In this document: positions 50,428-59,298 of the stretch, piece by piece
Position numbering within the stretch: position 1 is the stretch's first letter
How the letters are laid out: each line of letters opens with the position of its first letter
From: Acidovorax sp. A1169
GTDB taxonomy: Bacteria > Pseudomonadota > Gammaproteobacteria > Burkholderiales > Burkholderiaceae_C
Reading direction: 5' to 3'
Assembly: GCF_030704685.1 (NCBI RefSeq)
Contig: NZ_JAUZDX010000021.1
Coordinates: forward strand, 59,415-123,414
Length of the DNA stretch: 64,000 bases
Made by a program: the position numbers and the translations under genes
The notes under the pieces: generated by a model
Databases searched by the model: none
Told to the model about the DNA's origin: nothing
What the model saw: only the letters and a program-made list of their open reading frames with translations

Positions 50428-52263
50428 TCAGTCTTCGTCGGTTTCACCAAGGAAGCCACCGCTCTGGTGCCCCCATAGCCGCGCATACACGCCGCCCTGC
50501 GCCAGCAGTTGCGCATGCGTGCCCTCTTCGATGATGCGCCCGGCGTCCAGCACGATCAGCCGGTCCATGGCCGCGATGGTGGACAGGCGGTGGGCAATCG
50601 CGATCACCGTCTTGCCCTGCATCAGCCCGTCCAGGCTCTGCTGGATGGCCGCCTCCACCTCCGAGTCCAGCGCGCTGGTGGCCTCGTCGAGCAGCAGAAT
50701 GGGCGCGTCCTTGAGCATCACGCGCGCAATCGCCACGCGCTGGCGCTGCCCGCCCGAGAGCTTCACGCCGCGTTCGCCCACATGCGCCTCGTAGCCGGTG
50801 CGGCCCTGCAGGTCGCTCAGCGTGGCGATGAATTCAGAGGCCTCGGCGCGCTGGGCGGCGGCTTTGAGGTCCTCCTCGTTCGCGTCGGGACGGCCGTAGA
50901 GGATGTTGTCGCGCATGGAGCGGTGCAGCAGCGAGGTGTCCTGCGTCACCATGCCGATGGAGCGGCGCAGGCTGTCCTGCGTGACATGGGCGATGTCCTG
51001 CCCGTCGATCAGCACGCGGCCCGAGCGCACATCGTGAAAGCGCAGCAGCAGGTTCACCAGCGTGGACTTGCCGGCGCCGGAGCGGCCGATCAGCCCGATC
51101 TTCTCGCCGGGGCGGATGGTCAGGTTCAGGTGGTCGATGACCGGGCGGCCATTGCCATAGGCAAAGGTCGCGTTGTCGAACTTCACCTCGCCCTGGGTGA
51201 CCTGAAGCGGCTTGGCGTCGGGCGCGTCCACCACGGCACGCGGGCGCGTCAGGGTGTTGATGCCGTCCTGGATGGTGCCCACGCTCTCGAACAGCGTGGT
51301 CATCTCCCACATCACCCAGTGGGCGTGGCCCGATACGCGCAGCGTCATCGCCGTCACGGCGGCCACGGCGCCGGCGCCTACCTGGCCCAGCGACCACAGC
51401 CACAGCGCAGTGCCGCAGGCCCCAAGGATCATGCCGACCACCAGAATGTGGTTGACGATCTCGAACTGGCTCACCAGGCGCATCTGGGCATAGCCCGTGA
51501 GCTTGAAGGCGTCCATCGCGGCGCGCGCGAACTCCGACTCGCGCCGTGTGTGCGAGAACAGCTTCACCGTGGCGATGTTGGTGTAGGCGTCGGTGATGCG
51601 CCCCGTCATGGCCGAGCGTGCATCGGCCTGCGCCTTGCCCACCTTGCCCAGGCGCGGCACGAAGTACCAGCAGGCCAGGCCGTAGGCCACCATCCAGATC
51701 ACGAAAGGCAGTAGCAGGCGCGCGTCGAAGCCTGCCAGCAGCGCCAGGATGGTCACCAGGTACACGCCCATGCCCACCACCACGTCGGTGGTGGTGAAGA
51801 TCATGTCGCGCACCGCCAGCGCGGTCTGCATGATCTTGGTGGTGATGCGGCCCGCGAACTCGTCGGCATAGAAGGCCATGCTCTGGCCCAGCATCAGCCG
51901 GTGAAAATTCCAGCGCAGGCGCAGCGGGAAGTTGATGGCCAGCACCTGGTGCTTGACGCTGGTCTGCAGCGCCACCAGGGCCACCGAGCCGAGCAGCAGC
52001 ACGGTGATGCCGATCAGCTCGGTGCGGCGCTCGGCCCACAGGGCCGCGGGCGAGACGCTGGAGAGCCAGTCCACCACATGGCCGAGCACGGCGAAAAGCA
52101 GCGCCTCGTAGACCGCAATCGCTGCCGACAGGGCCGCCATGGCCACCACGTGGCCGCGCAGGCCGCGCGTGCCGTCCCACACGAAGGCCATGAAGTCCTT
52201 GGGCGGCAGGTGGGGTTCTTCGACAGGGTAGGGCGCTACGCGTTTCTCAAAAAATCCGAACAA
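50428..52263 (-). CDS. ABC-type exporter, fused membrane and ATPase
   Basis: This 611-residue protein has six membrane helices in the N-terminal half (AALSAAIAVYEALLFAVLGH, LLGSVALVALQTSVKHQVLA, TDVVVGMGVYLVTILALLAG and others). An ATPase domain follows with Walker A LIGRSGAGKSTLVNLLLRFH, signature LSGGQRQRVAIARVMLKDAP, Walker B ILLLDEATSALDSEVE and the H-loop AHRLST. This layout is the homodimeric type 1 exporter (MsbA/MdlB-like). The TTG start at 52263, preceded by AAGGAG, gives an MFGFFEKRVAPYP beginning typical of this subfamily. ATG 52311 is the alternative start. The substrate is unknown. Confidence 0.9.
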   Translation of the reverse strand: MFGFFEKRVAPYPVEEPHLPPKDFMAFVWDGTRGLRGHVVAMAALSAAIAVYEALLFAVLGHVVDWLSSVSPAALWAERRTELIGITVLLLGSVALVALQTSVKHQVLAINFPLRLRWNFHRLMLGQSMAFYADEFAGRITTKIMQTALAVRDMIFTTTDVVVGMGVYLVTILALLAGFDARLLLPFVIWMVAYGLACWYFVPRLGKVGKAQADARSAMTGRITDAYTNIATVKLFSHTRRESEFARAAMDAFKLTGYAQMRLVSQFEIVNHILVVGMILGACGTALWLWSLGQVGAGAVAAVTAMTLRVSGHAHWVMWEMTTLFESVGTIQDGINTLTRPRAVVDAPDAKPLQVTQGEVKFDNATFAYGNGRPVIDHLNLTIRPGEKIGLIGRSGAGKSTLVNLLLRFHDVRSGRVLIDGQDIAHVTQDSLRRSIGMVTQDTSLLHRSMRDNILYGRPDANEEDLKAAAQRAEASEFIATLSDLQGRTGYEAHVGERGVKLSGGQRQRVAIARVMLKDAPILLLDEATSALDSEVEAAIQQSLDGLMQGKTVIAIAHRLSTIAAMDRLIVLDAGRIIEEGTHAQLLAQGGVYARLWGHQSGGFLGETDED

Positions 52264-52459
52264 TGGGAGGGCTCCTTGGCGCGTGCCGCAGGCACGTTCT
52301 TTTGACCACATGGTAAGTGCCCTCGTGACCCGGCGCACCGGCAGGGGCATTGGGGCGAGGCGCGGTGGGCGGGCACTGCATAGAATCCGCCCCCATGCAC
52401 ACCCGTCCCGCGTACGCTGCGTCCATCGATATCCCAAAGCCCCTGGGGGGCCTGGCCGC

Positions 52460-53734
52460 ATGACGGCGCTCGCGCCCTGGACCTGGGGCATCATCGGCGT
52501 GGCCACCGCAGCGGTCATCGTGCGGCCCTGGCGCCTGCCCGAGGCGGTATGGGCTGTGGCCGGCGCAGCGCTGCTGCTGGCCTTTGGCCTGCTCACCCCG
52601 GCGCAGGCCTGGGCGGGCGTGCTGCGCGGGCACGACGTCTACCTGTTCCTGGCCGGCATGATGCTGCTGTCCGAGCTCGCCCGGCGCGAGGGGGTGTTCG
52701 ACTGGCTGGCCACCCTGGCGGCGCGCCAGGCCAAAGGCTCGGGCCGGCGCCTCTTCGTGTGGGTGTATGCGGTGGGCACGCTGGTCACGGTGTTCCTGTC
52801 CAACGACGCCACCGCCGTGGTGCTGACCCCGGCCGTGTTTGCCGTGGCGCGTGCGGTGGGGGCCTCGCCCTTGCCCTACCTGTTCATCTGCGCCTTCATC
52901 GCCAATGCGGCGAGCTTCGTGCTGCCCATCTCCAACCCGGCCAACCTGGTGGTCTGGGGCAGCGGCATGCCCTCGCTGGCGCACTGGCTGGCGCTGTTTG
53001 CGCTGCCTTCGCTGGTGTCCATCGGTGTGACCTATGCGGCGCTGCGCTGGGTGCTGCGCGGCAGCATCCCCGAAACCATTGCCACCACCGTGCCCGAGCA
53101 CCCCCTGGGCCTGGGCGGCCGGGTGGCGGCAGGGGGCCTGGCGGCGTCGGTGGTGGTGCTGGTGGCCTGCGCCTGGCTGCGCATCCCACTGGGCTGGCCC
53201 ACGCTGGGTGCGGCGCTGGGCACGCTGGCGCTGCTGGCCTTTGTATGCGGGCGTGCGCCTTGGCAGGCGCTGCGCTCCGTCTCGTGGGATGTGCTGCCCC
53301 TGGTGGCGGGGCTGTTCATCTTCGTACAGGCGCTGGAGTTGACGGGCGTGGTGGGCCTCATGGCGGGCGCACTGCGCAACGCCGCCGCAGCCTGGCCGCA
53401 GGGCGCGGGCACGCTGCTCGGCGCCCTGCTGGGTGTGGCGACCAACCTGGTCAACAACCTGCCTGCGGGCTTGCTGGCCGGGGCCTCGCTCGACGCGGCA
53501 TCCGCATCAAGCACCGTGCGCGCGGCCGCACTGATCGGCATCGACCTGGGGCCGAATCTCTCGGTCACGGGCTCGCTGGCAACCATTCTGTGGCTGGCCG
53601 CGCTGCGGCGCGAGGGCCTGCACGTGGGCGCCTGGCAGTTTCTCAAGCTCGGGCTGGTGGTGATGCCGCCCGCCTTGCTGTCAGCCCTGTTGGTGCTGCA
53701 GGCGGCGCACTCGATGCACCTGCTGACGCCCTGA
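52460..53734 (+). CDS. ArsB/NhaD-type (SLC13-like) permease
   Basis: This 424-residue membrane protein has about 11-12 hydrophobic helices. VFLSNDATAVVLTPAVFAVA and ISNPANLVVWGSGMPSLAHW carry the conserved N-D-A and N-P-A/N hairpins of the ArsB/NhaD ion transporter superfamily. VATNLVNNLPAGLLAGASLD is the second repeat. Substrates range from arsenite and sodium to dicarboxylates; arsenic resistance genes are absent nearby, so the ion is not assigned. No strong ribosome-binding site is visible before ATG 52460, but the following signal-like helix fits. It is divergent from the exporter gene. Confidence 0.85.
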   Translation: MTALAPWTWGIIGVATAAVIVRPWRLPEAVWAVAGAALLLAFGLLTPAQAWAGVLRGHDVYLFLAGMMLLSELARREGVFDWLATLAARQAKGSGRRLFVWVYAVGTLVTVFLSNDATAVVLTPAVFAVARAVGASPLPYLFICAFIANAASFVLPISNPANLVVWGSGMPSLAHWLALFALPSLVSIGVTYAALRWVLRGSIPETIATTVPEHPLGLGGRVAAGGLAASVVVLVACAWLRIPLGWPTLGAALGTLALLAFVCGRAPWQALRSVSWDVLPLVAGLFIFVQALELTGVVGLMAGALRNAAAAWPQGAGTLLGALLGVATNLVNNLPAGLLAGASLDAASASSTVRAAALIGIDLGPNLSVTGSLATILWLAALRREGLHVGAWQFLKLGLVVMPPALLSALLVLQAAHSMHLLTP

Positions 53735-53748
53735 GGGGCAGATCCGCA

Positions 53749-54216
53749 TCAGAGCAGGAACACGACTGCCACGGTTGCCACGCCCAGCGCCAGGTTCACG
53801 CCCACCAGGGTGCGGATGGACGCCAGCGCCTTGCCGCCCGCTGGCCAGTCCGCAGCCGCCACGGCGACCTTGAGCCGCTTGAACAGCGCGAAGCGGATGT
53901 GGCCATAGATCGCCATCATCACCAGGCCGATGGTGGCCATGATGGTCCACGACAGCGGCATGGCAAAGCGCCCGCCCGTCTGCGCGGCCATGCGCGCGAC
54001 ATTGCCGATCATCCACAGGCCCGAGCCCAGCACCAGCACCACGGCCACCGACACGGCAGCGAAAAAGCGCTGCAGAACATCGTGCATCAGCTTCACGCGC
54101 AGCGGGGGTTCCAGTGCGAGGGTGGCAGGGCGCAGGAAGAAGTGGGCGAAGACCATGCCTCCGATCCAGACGATGAGGGACAGGACGTGGACGAACTTGA
54201 GTGCGGCGTAGAGCAT
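53749..54216 (-). CDS. CopD-family membrane protein
   Basis: This 155-residue protein has four membrane helices (FVHVLSLIVWIGGMVFAHFF, FFAAVSVAVVLVLGSGLWMI, SWTIMATIGLVMMAIYGHIR and LVGVNLALGVATVAVVFLL). The His residues in the first helix (KFVHVLSLIVWIGG) and the order of helices match the CopD/YcnJ-like domain. CopD takes part in copper uptake, but this short form without CopC is uncharacterised. The start is ATG 54216; an in-frame codon at 54306 is upstream without a helix-like start. It is convergent with the permease gene. Confidence 0.8.
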   Translation of the reverse strand: MLYAALKFVHVLSLIVWIGGMVFAHFFLRPATLALEPPLRVKLMHDVLQRFFAAVSVAVVLVLGSGLWMIGNVARMAAQTGGRFAMPLSWTIMATIGLVMMAIYGHIRFALFKRLKVAVAAADWPAGGKALASIRTLVGVNLALGVATVAVVFLL

Positions 54217-54311
54217 GGCAGGCGGGGCGTGGGGCCCTGGCAATGGTGGTAGTGGCCCGATTGTGCGGGCACGGGCGCCGGCCGGCCCGGAGGCCGTGCA
54301 TGCCAAGGGGA

Positions 54312-54839
54312 TTACATCCTCGCCAGTACCTGCGCGATGAACGGCCCCTTGGCCTCCGTGTAGCCCTCGCGGTCATGCCGGTACTGCACTGCCAGCTGGC
54401 GTTTGAGCGCCGCATAGCGTGCGGTCAGCGTGGAACTGCCCCGCAAGGCATCGCGGAACGCCAGGCGCTGCTGCCACAGGGCGCTGTGAAGCGGCACCAG
54501 GTGCAGGTGATGGGTGCGGTGCACGGGGCTGGGTTTGCAGAACCAGTGCAGTTGCTCCGGCTTGTAGGGGTAGTACAGGTAGTCGAGCGCGCTGGCCGCG
54601 GCAATGGCGTCGGCTGACTCTGCCAGCGAGTGCACCGGCGCCATGATGTCGATGATGGGCTTGGCGGGCAGGCCCGGCACGGCGGTGCTGCCGATGTGCT
54701 CCACCGGCCCGGCCAGCCAGGGCGCCAGCGCCTCTTGGAGCAGGCGGCGCTCGGCGTCGAACAGGGCGGGCCAGGCGGGGTTGTAGTCCACAACCTCGAT
54801 CGGTGCGTCGTCTGTGCTTGATGCTGCAGAGGTGTTCAT
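54312..54839 (-). CDS. GrpB-family (UPF0157) protein
   Basis: This 175-residue cytoplasmic protein starts with IEVVDYNPAWPALFDAERRL. The nucleotidyltransferase-like core follows: GPVEHIGSTAVPGLPAKPII and D-I-M in IIDIMAPVHSL. The core IGSTAVPGLPAKP-(I/V)-(I/L)-D-(I/V) is the GrpB signature (the G-S-x11-D-x-D-like Asp-containing loop of minimal nucleotidyltransferases). The later parts WFCKPSPVHRTHHLHLVPLH are also conserved. No reaction has been proven for the family in general. It is a single gene between CopD and a small membrane protein. Confidence 0.87.
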   Translation of the reverse strand: MNTSAASSTDDAPIEVVDYNPAWPALFDAERRLLQEALAPWLAGPVEHIGSTAVPGLPAKPIIDIMAPVHSLAESADAIAAASALDYLYYPYKPEQLHWFCKPSPVHRTHHLHLVPLHSALWQQRLAFRDALRGSSTLTARYAALKRQLAVQYRHDREGYTEAKGPFIAQVLARM

Positions 54840-54855
54840 GGGGCAGTCAAAGGCG

Positions 54856-55146
54856 TCAGCCGCGCAGGAGCCACCGGGCTACCCTGGGCACCAGCAGGGC
54901 CAGGGCCAGCAGTGCGCACCACGCCGCCACATAGCACCAGCCTGCGGGGCCCGAGTGGCCCATGGATTCCCAGCCGGTCGCCGCCTCCACCCACGACCAC
55001 CAGGGAAACAGCAGCAGCGTGAGCAGCGGCCCTGCGGGCAGCACCCAGGCCAGGGTGATCAGCCCACGCAATAGCAGCCCGTGGCGAGGCTGCCGGGGCG
55101 CGCCATCGTGGCCGGTTTGTCGAGGTTGGCGCTGCATACCCCGCAT
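54856..55146 (-). CDS. Small membrane protein, unknown
   Basis: This 96-residue protein (start 55146, or ATG 55137) has two or three hydrophobic segments: LLLRGLITLAWVLPAGPLLT, LLLFPWWSW and WCYVAAWCALLALALLVPRV. The positive N-terminus (RQPRQTGHDGAPRQPRHG) suggests that the N-terminus stays in the cytoplasm. I do not recognise it. It lies 16 bp upstream of GrpB on the same strand and may be co-transcribed. Confidence 0.55.
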   Translation of the reverse strand: MRGMQRQPRQTGHDGAPRQPRHGLLLRGLITLAWVLPAGPLLTLLLFPWWSWVEAATGWESMGHSGPAGWCYVAAWCALLALALLVPRVARWLLRG

Positions 55147-55161
55147 TTTGGCCCAGCCGTA

Positions 55162-56553
55162 TCAGGCGATGGCTGGGGGCGAGTGCGGAGGCGGTGCCGT
55201 ATGCACCTGGTTGCCGCCGTTCTTCTTGGAGACATACATCGCCTCGTCCGCATGCACCAGCAGGTGGTGCTCCTCGCGGCCATGGTCGGGGTAGATGGCC
55301 ACGCCAATGCTGGGCTGCGTGTGCACAGGGCGGCCTTCCAGGTCGAAAGGGGGGCCGAAGGCTGCCAGGATCTTCTCGGCCATGGCATGGGCGTGCTCGC
55401 GCGCATGGCCGCCTTCGAGCAGCACCACGAACTCGTCGCCGCCGATGCGCGCCACGGTGTCCGAGCCGCGCACGCATTCGAGCAGGCGCTGGGCAACGCG
55501 CTGCAGCAGCAGGTCGCCCATGGCGTGGCCCAGGGTGTCGTTCACCTCCTTGAAGCGGTCCAGGTCGATGAACATCAGCGACAGCAGGCTCTGGTCGCGC
55601 CGCGCGCGGGCCAGGGCAGTCTTGAGCCGGTCCAGGAACAGCTGGCGGTTGGGCAGGTGCGTGAGCTGGTCGTACTGGGCCATGTGCGCCAGGCGCTCGT
55701 GCATCTGCTTGCGCTCGATGGCGGCCGCGACCTGGGTGGAAACGAACTGCAGCAGCTCCTTGTCCTTCTCGGTGTAGGCTGCGTGCTCGGTATAGCCCTG
55801 CACCACCAGGGCTCCAATGGCACCGTGGTGCGTGTGCAGGGGTACGCCCAGCCAGTAAAGCGGCGCGTTCTCACCGTCGGGCAACCGCAGGTGCGCGGGC
55901 AGAGCGGCGCGGGTGCCCGGCGTTAGCAGCAGCGACTGCCCGCTGCGAATGACCTCGGCACACAGGGCATCGTCCGCCAGCGCCAGGGTGCCGGTGGCGG
56001 GGTGGCGCTCGTTGACGTGGTAGGGGTAGCTCAGCACGTTCTGGGCTGCGTCGTAGAGCACCACCGAAAAGTTCACGGCCGCCAGCAGCTGCCCGATGAC
56101 CTGGTGGATGTGTTCGAACAGCGCAATCAGGTCCTTGGCGGTGTGGGCCGCCTCCGAGATGGCATAGATGGCTGCGTGCATCACCTCGATGTTTTTGCGC
56201 TCGGTGATGTCGTGGGCCACGGCCAGGCGCACCTGCCGCTCCTCGATCCAGCGCGCCGTCCAGCGGATGTGCGTGATGCGGCCATCCTTGCGCACGTAGC
56301 GGTTCTCGAAGTGCAGCTGCAGTTGCCCTTGCATGATGGACCGGGCCTGGTCCGCAGTGGTGCCCCGGTCTTCGGGGTGCACCAGGTCCAGCATGCGCAG
56401 GCCCACGGCTTCCTCGGGGCGGTAGCCGAAGATGCGCTCGAACGCCGGGCTCACGAAAACGATGCGGCTATCCGCATCCACGGCACACACCGCGTCGAGC
56501 AAGAGATCGACAACGTTCAGGGAAGAAATGCTTTGCATGGGCAGGGCTGCCAT
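55162..56553 (-). CDS. PAS-GAF-GGDEF diguanylate cyclase
   Basis: This roughly 463-residue protein has a PAS domain first (DAVCAVDADSRIVFVSPAFE to residue about 115). A GAF-like domain follows (LIALFEHIHQVIGQLLAAVN, DGENAPLYWLGVPLHTHHGA), then a GGDEF domain (LMFIDLDRFKEVNDTLGHAM and RIGGDEFVVLLEGG). The GGDEF motif is intact, so it should make cyclic-di-GMP. There is no EAL domain and no membrane helix, so it probably senses a cytoplasmic signal. In this window it is a candidate source for the pilus ATPase, but any link is speculative. The start is uncertain (ATG 56553 or 56538, or TTG 56571). Confidence 0.9.
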   Translation of the reverse strand: MAALPMQSISSLNVVDLLLDAVCAVDADSRIVFVSPAFERIFGYRPEEAVGLRMLDLVHPEDRGTTADQARSIMQGQLQLHFENRYVRKDGRITHIRWTARWIEERQVRLAVAHDITERKNIEVMHAAIYAISEAAHTAKDLIALFEHIHQVIGQLLAAVNFSVVLYDAAQNVLSYPYHVNERHPATGTLALADDALCAEVIRSGQSLLLTPGTRAALPAHLRLPDGENAPLYWLGVPLHTHHGAIGALVVQGYTEHAAYTEKDKELLQFVSTQVAAAIERKQMHERLAHMAQYDQLTHLPNRQLFLDRLKTALARARRDQSLLSLMFIDLDRFKEVNDTLGHAMGDLLLQRVAQRLLECVRGSDTVARIGGDEFVVLLEGGHAREHAHAMAEKILAAFGPPFDLEGRPVHTQPSIGVAIYPDHGREEHHLLVHADEAMYVSKKNGGNQVHTAPPPHSPPAIA

Positions 56554-56804
56554 TGGGGTCAATGCGTGCAAAGGAGCACTTTGCGGCCATTGTGCAGCGG
56601 TGCAAAGACATATGTGACAAGTTGTTTATTGAATGCTCTTTTATTGATAGCTGAAAACGCTTGAACGGCGGGTCGAAGAACGGTATTTTGCAATCTGCAC
56701 GATGGTGTCTCCTGCGCGTCCCTTTGTTGCCAACGCCGATCCTGAATGGGTCTGGTTTCGGTGCGTGCTACTCCCCACGGCCCCAGGGGTTACCCGTAGG
56801 TATG

Positions 56805-56836
56805 TTGCATAATCGCGAATCACTCGCATTATTATT
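56805..56836 (+). promoter_or_regulatory. Promoter with Fur-box-like sequence
   Basis: TTGCAT (56805-56810) and ATTATT (56828-56833) with a 17-bp spacer lie 16 bp before the iron operon start. AATCGCGAATCACTCGCATT overlaps them and loosely fits the AT-rich inverted hexamers of a Fur box. Iron control is expected for DUF3649-PepSY-DUF3325 operons. Confidence 0.45.
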
Positions 56837-56848
56837 TCTACAGAGCCA

Positions 56849-57145
56849 ATGGCCACCATCACCGCTTCTCGCCTGCACATCGTCTCGCGCATTGCCGCAG
56901 GCACGGTGGGCAGCTATGCGTTCACCTGGGGCTTCATTGCCTTGGGCATCGGCCTGCTGTTCGCGGCGGGCATGCCGTTCCACGATGCCGAGGCGCTGGG
57001 CTACATCCTGGGCTTCATGGTGCTGCTGGTGGCTTTTCTCTGGGCCTTTTGCGCTGCCAGCCTGGTGCGTGTCTGGCTCGTGCTGGCCGGTGGCGGCGCC
57101 CTGATGGCCGGGGCCGGGTCCCTGGTCCAGAAAGCCCTGCTCTGA
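56849..57145 (+). CDS. DUF3649-family iron-related membrane protein
   Basis: This 98-residue protein has three membrane helices (residues about 22-42, 48-67 and 70-92). ITASRLHIVSRIAAGTVGSY, AFTWGFIALGIGLLF and RVWLVLAGGG fit the DUF3649 family, which lies with PepSY and DUF3325 genes beside siderophore receptor genes in Burkholderiales. The helices probably form part of a ferric-siderophore reduction complex in the inner membrane, an inference from conserved context. The promoter upstream has a Fur-like site. Confidence 0.82.
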   Translation: MATITASRLHIVSRIAAGTVGSYAFTWGFIALGIGLLFAAGMPFHDAEALGYILGFMVLLVAFLWAFCAASLVRVWLVLAGGGALMAGAGSLVQKALL

Positions 57146-57200
57146 TCCTTTTTTGCGGTGCGGCTTCGAAGAGAAGGATCGCGCACCAGGAGATTTTTCG

Positions 57201-58871
57201 ATGTTCCCAAATTTCCGGCTGAGCATGGCCTGGCTGCACACCTGGTTCGGCCTGGTGCTGGGCTTCGTGCTCATGGTGGTGTTCTTCTTCGGCTCGCTCT
57301 CGGTGTTCGACCGCGAGATCGACCGCTGGGCCATCCCCGGCACGCGCTTCGAGCCGCAGCCCATGCCCTCGTTCGACAAGATCCTGCTTCCCGTGTTCCA
57401 GGACATGCAGCCCACGCCCGAGGCCATCGAGCAGGCGCGCAGCCGCGTCAACGGCCCCATGGCCGAGACCTTCCCGGTGCAGCGCTGGGGCGCCTATACC
57501 ACCCACCGCGACCCGGTGCTGGGCATCTTTTCGGGCCATGAGCTGCCCAACGCCAAGAACAAGGACGACAGCGTCTTCGGCACGCGGACCATCGACCCGC
57601 GCACGGGCGCGGCGCTACCCGACGACCACCTCAAGATCGGCAGCCAGTTCTTCTACCCGCTGCACTACAGCCTGCACCTGGAGTGGAAGAATCTGGGCTA
57701 CTGGATCGTGGGTTTCGCTGCCCTCATCATGATGGTGGCCCTGGTCAGCGGCGTGGTCATGCACCGCAAGATCTTCCGCGAGCTGTTCACCTTCCGCCCG
57801 AAAAAGCACACCCAGCGCAGCGCGCTCGATCTGCACAACCTGACGGGCGTGGTGGCGCTGCCGTTTCACTTCATCTTCGCGCTGTCGGGGCTGGTGATCT
57901 TCGGGGGCATCTACTTTCCCGTCACTCACACCCAGCTCGAACCCTTGCACGAACTGCATGAAAAACACGAGGCAAAGGAAACCGGCCTGCCGCACGAAAA
58001 GGCCGGCGTGCCCGCCACGCTGGCGTCGGTGGATGCAATGGTGGCCGAGGCCCAGCGCCGCTGGGCCGCCAAGGGCATGGCCGGCGACGTGGGCTTTCTG
58101 GCCGTGCAGCACGTGGGCGATGCCAATGCCTATGTCAGCGTCTACCGTGCCGGCACCGACCGCGTGACGCTCACCGGCGAGGGTATCCACTTCAAGGGCT
58201 CCACCGGCGAGCTGATCCGCGAAGACCCGCCTGTGACGGTGGTGGCCGGCATCAACAACTTCCTTACCGGCCTGCACCTGCAGCACTTTCGCCACTGGCT
58301 GCTGCGCTGGCTGTATGTGCTGGGCGGCCTGTCGGGCTGCGTGTGCATTGCCACGGGCTTCCTCTTCTTTGTGGAAAAGCGCAAGCGCCAGCATGCCAAG
58401 CAGGCCGTGAGCGGGGCGCGCTGGGTGGACGCCTTCGCGGTGACCACCGTGACCGGCATGCTCGTCGCCACCTTCTCCATGCTGATCGGCAACCGCCTCT
58501 TGCCCACCGACCTGCCGGCGCGCGGCAACGTGGAGCAGTACATCTTCTGGGGCGCCTGGGTGCTGGCCTGCGCGCACGCCATCTGGCGCACCGCGCCGAT
58601 GGGCGAGGCGCGCATGTCCCCGGCCTGGGCCGAGCAGTGCTGGGCGGCCGCCGCACTGGCCGTGGCGGCCGTGCTGCTCAACTGGGTGACCACGGGCGAC
58701 CACCTGCTGCGCACCATCGGCAAGGGCTATTGGCCCGTGGCCGGGGTGGACCTGGCGCTGCTGGCCGCCGCGGTGCTGGCGGTGGTCGCGGCGCGCAGGC
58801 TGCGGCGCCGCGTGCTGGGCCCATCCGTACAGGCCAAGGCGGCTCGTTCGCCAGAGCTGGCCAATGCCTGA
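57201..58871 (+). CDS. PepSY-associated membrane protein (iron-siderophore reductase type)
   Basis: This 556-residue protein of the PiuB/FoxB-like PepSY-TM family has four or more membrane helices: LHTWFGLVLGFVLMVVFFFG, LGYWIVGFAALIMMVALVSG, VVALPFHFIFALSGLVIFGG and LLRWLYVLGGLSGCVCIATG. Conserved histidines occur in them (HTWFG, LHYSLHLEWKNLGYW, LHLQHFRHW) and could bind heme. Large periplasmic loops lie between. It would reduce ferric siderophores with the flanking small proteins. AGGAGA precedes the ATG. It overlaps the next gene by 8 bp. Confidence 0.87.
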   Translation: MFPNFRLSMAWLHTWFGLVLGFVLMVVFFFGSLSVFDREIDRWAIPGTRFEPQPMPSFDKILLPVFQDMQPTPEAIEQARSRVNGPMAETFPVQRWGAYTTHRDPVLGIFSGHELPNAKNKDDSVFGTRTIDPRTGAALPDDHLKIGSQFFYPLHYSLHLEWKNLGYWIVGFAALIMMVALVSGVVMHRKIFRELFTFRPKKHTQRSALDLHNLTGVVALPFHFIFALSGLVIFGGIYFPVTHTQLEPLHELHEKHEAKETGLPHEKAGVPATLASVDAMVAEAQRRWAAKGMAGDVGFLAVQHVGDANAYVSVYRAGTDRVTLTGEGIHFKGSTGELIREDPPVTVVAGINNFLTGLHLQHFRHWLLRWLYVLGGLSGCVCIATGFLFFVEKRKRQHAKQAVSGARWVDAFAVTTVTGMLVATFSMLIGNRLLPTDLPARGNVEQYIFWGAWVLACAHAIWRTAPMGEARMSPAWAEQCWAAAALAVAAVLLNWVTTGDHLLRTIGKGYWPVAGVDLALLAAAVLAVVAARRLRRRVLGPSVQAKAARSPELANA

Positions 58872-59205
58872 CTCGCTGCTCTATGCCCTGGCCCTCGTGG
58901 CCAACCTGACCGGTCTTGCCTGGCTGGCCCTGTCGATGGACGTGCACTGGGAGCAGGTGCGCGGCCCCGTGCCGCCATCCCGTGGCACGGTGGTACTGCT
59001 GCGCTGGCTGGGCGCCGCCGTGGTGGCCGCCTCGCTGGCCGTGTGCCTGTCCGTGGACCACGGCTCCATGGCTTCTCTGGTGTGGTTCATGGTGCTGGCC
59101 GGCTCGGCGCTGACCATCGCCTTCACCCTGTCCTGGAAGCCGCGCCTGCTGGCCCCCTTGGTGGCCTGGGTGCGTTCGGCACCGGCACCTGCCAGCCCGC
59201 GCTGA
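58864..59205 (+). CDS. DUF3325-family membrane protein
   Basis: This 113-residue protein has three membrane helices (SLLYALALVANLTGLAWLAL, WLGAAVVAASLAVCLSVDHG and ASLVWFMVLAGSALTIAFTL). The N-terminal LAMDRHW-like pattern LALSMDVHWEQV is typical of DUF3325. The family ends iron operons of this type and probably supports the PepSY reductase. It overlaps the PepSY gene by 8 bp and is followed by a good terminator. Confidence 0.82.
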   Translation: MPDSLLYALALVANLTGLAWLALSMDVHWEQVRGPVPPSRGTVVLLRWLGAAVVAASLAVCLSVDHGSMASLVWFMVLAGSALTIAFTLSWKPRLLAPLVAWVRSAPAPASPR

Positions 59206-59218
59206 ACTTCCCTCTGTG

Positions 59219-59257
59219 AAAAACCGCCCAGGGCCTGTGTGGCGGGGGCGGTTTTTT
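59219..59257 (+). terminator. Intrinsic terminator after the iron operon
   Basis: AAAAACCGCCC pairs with GGGCGGTTTTTT around a loop and ends in a T-run. It lies 14 bp after the DUF3325 stop. The complementary A-run on the other side could also end transcription of the leftward Bug receptor gene (stop at 59299). Confidence 0.85.
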
Positions 59258-59298
59258 GCGGGCGATGCAGAGCGACTGCCGCCCCGCATGCCGCTCCG

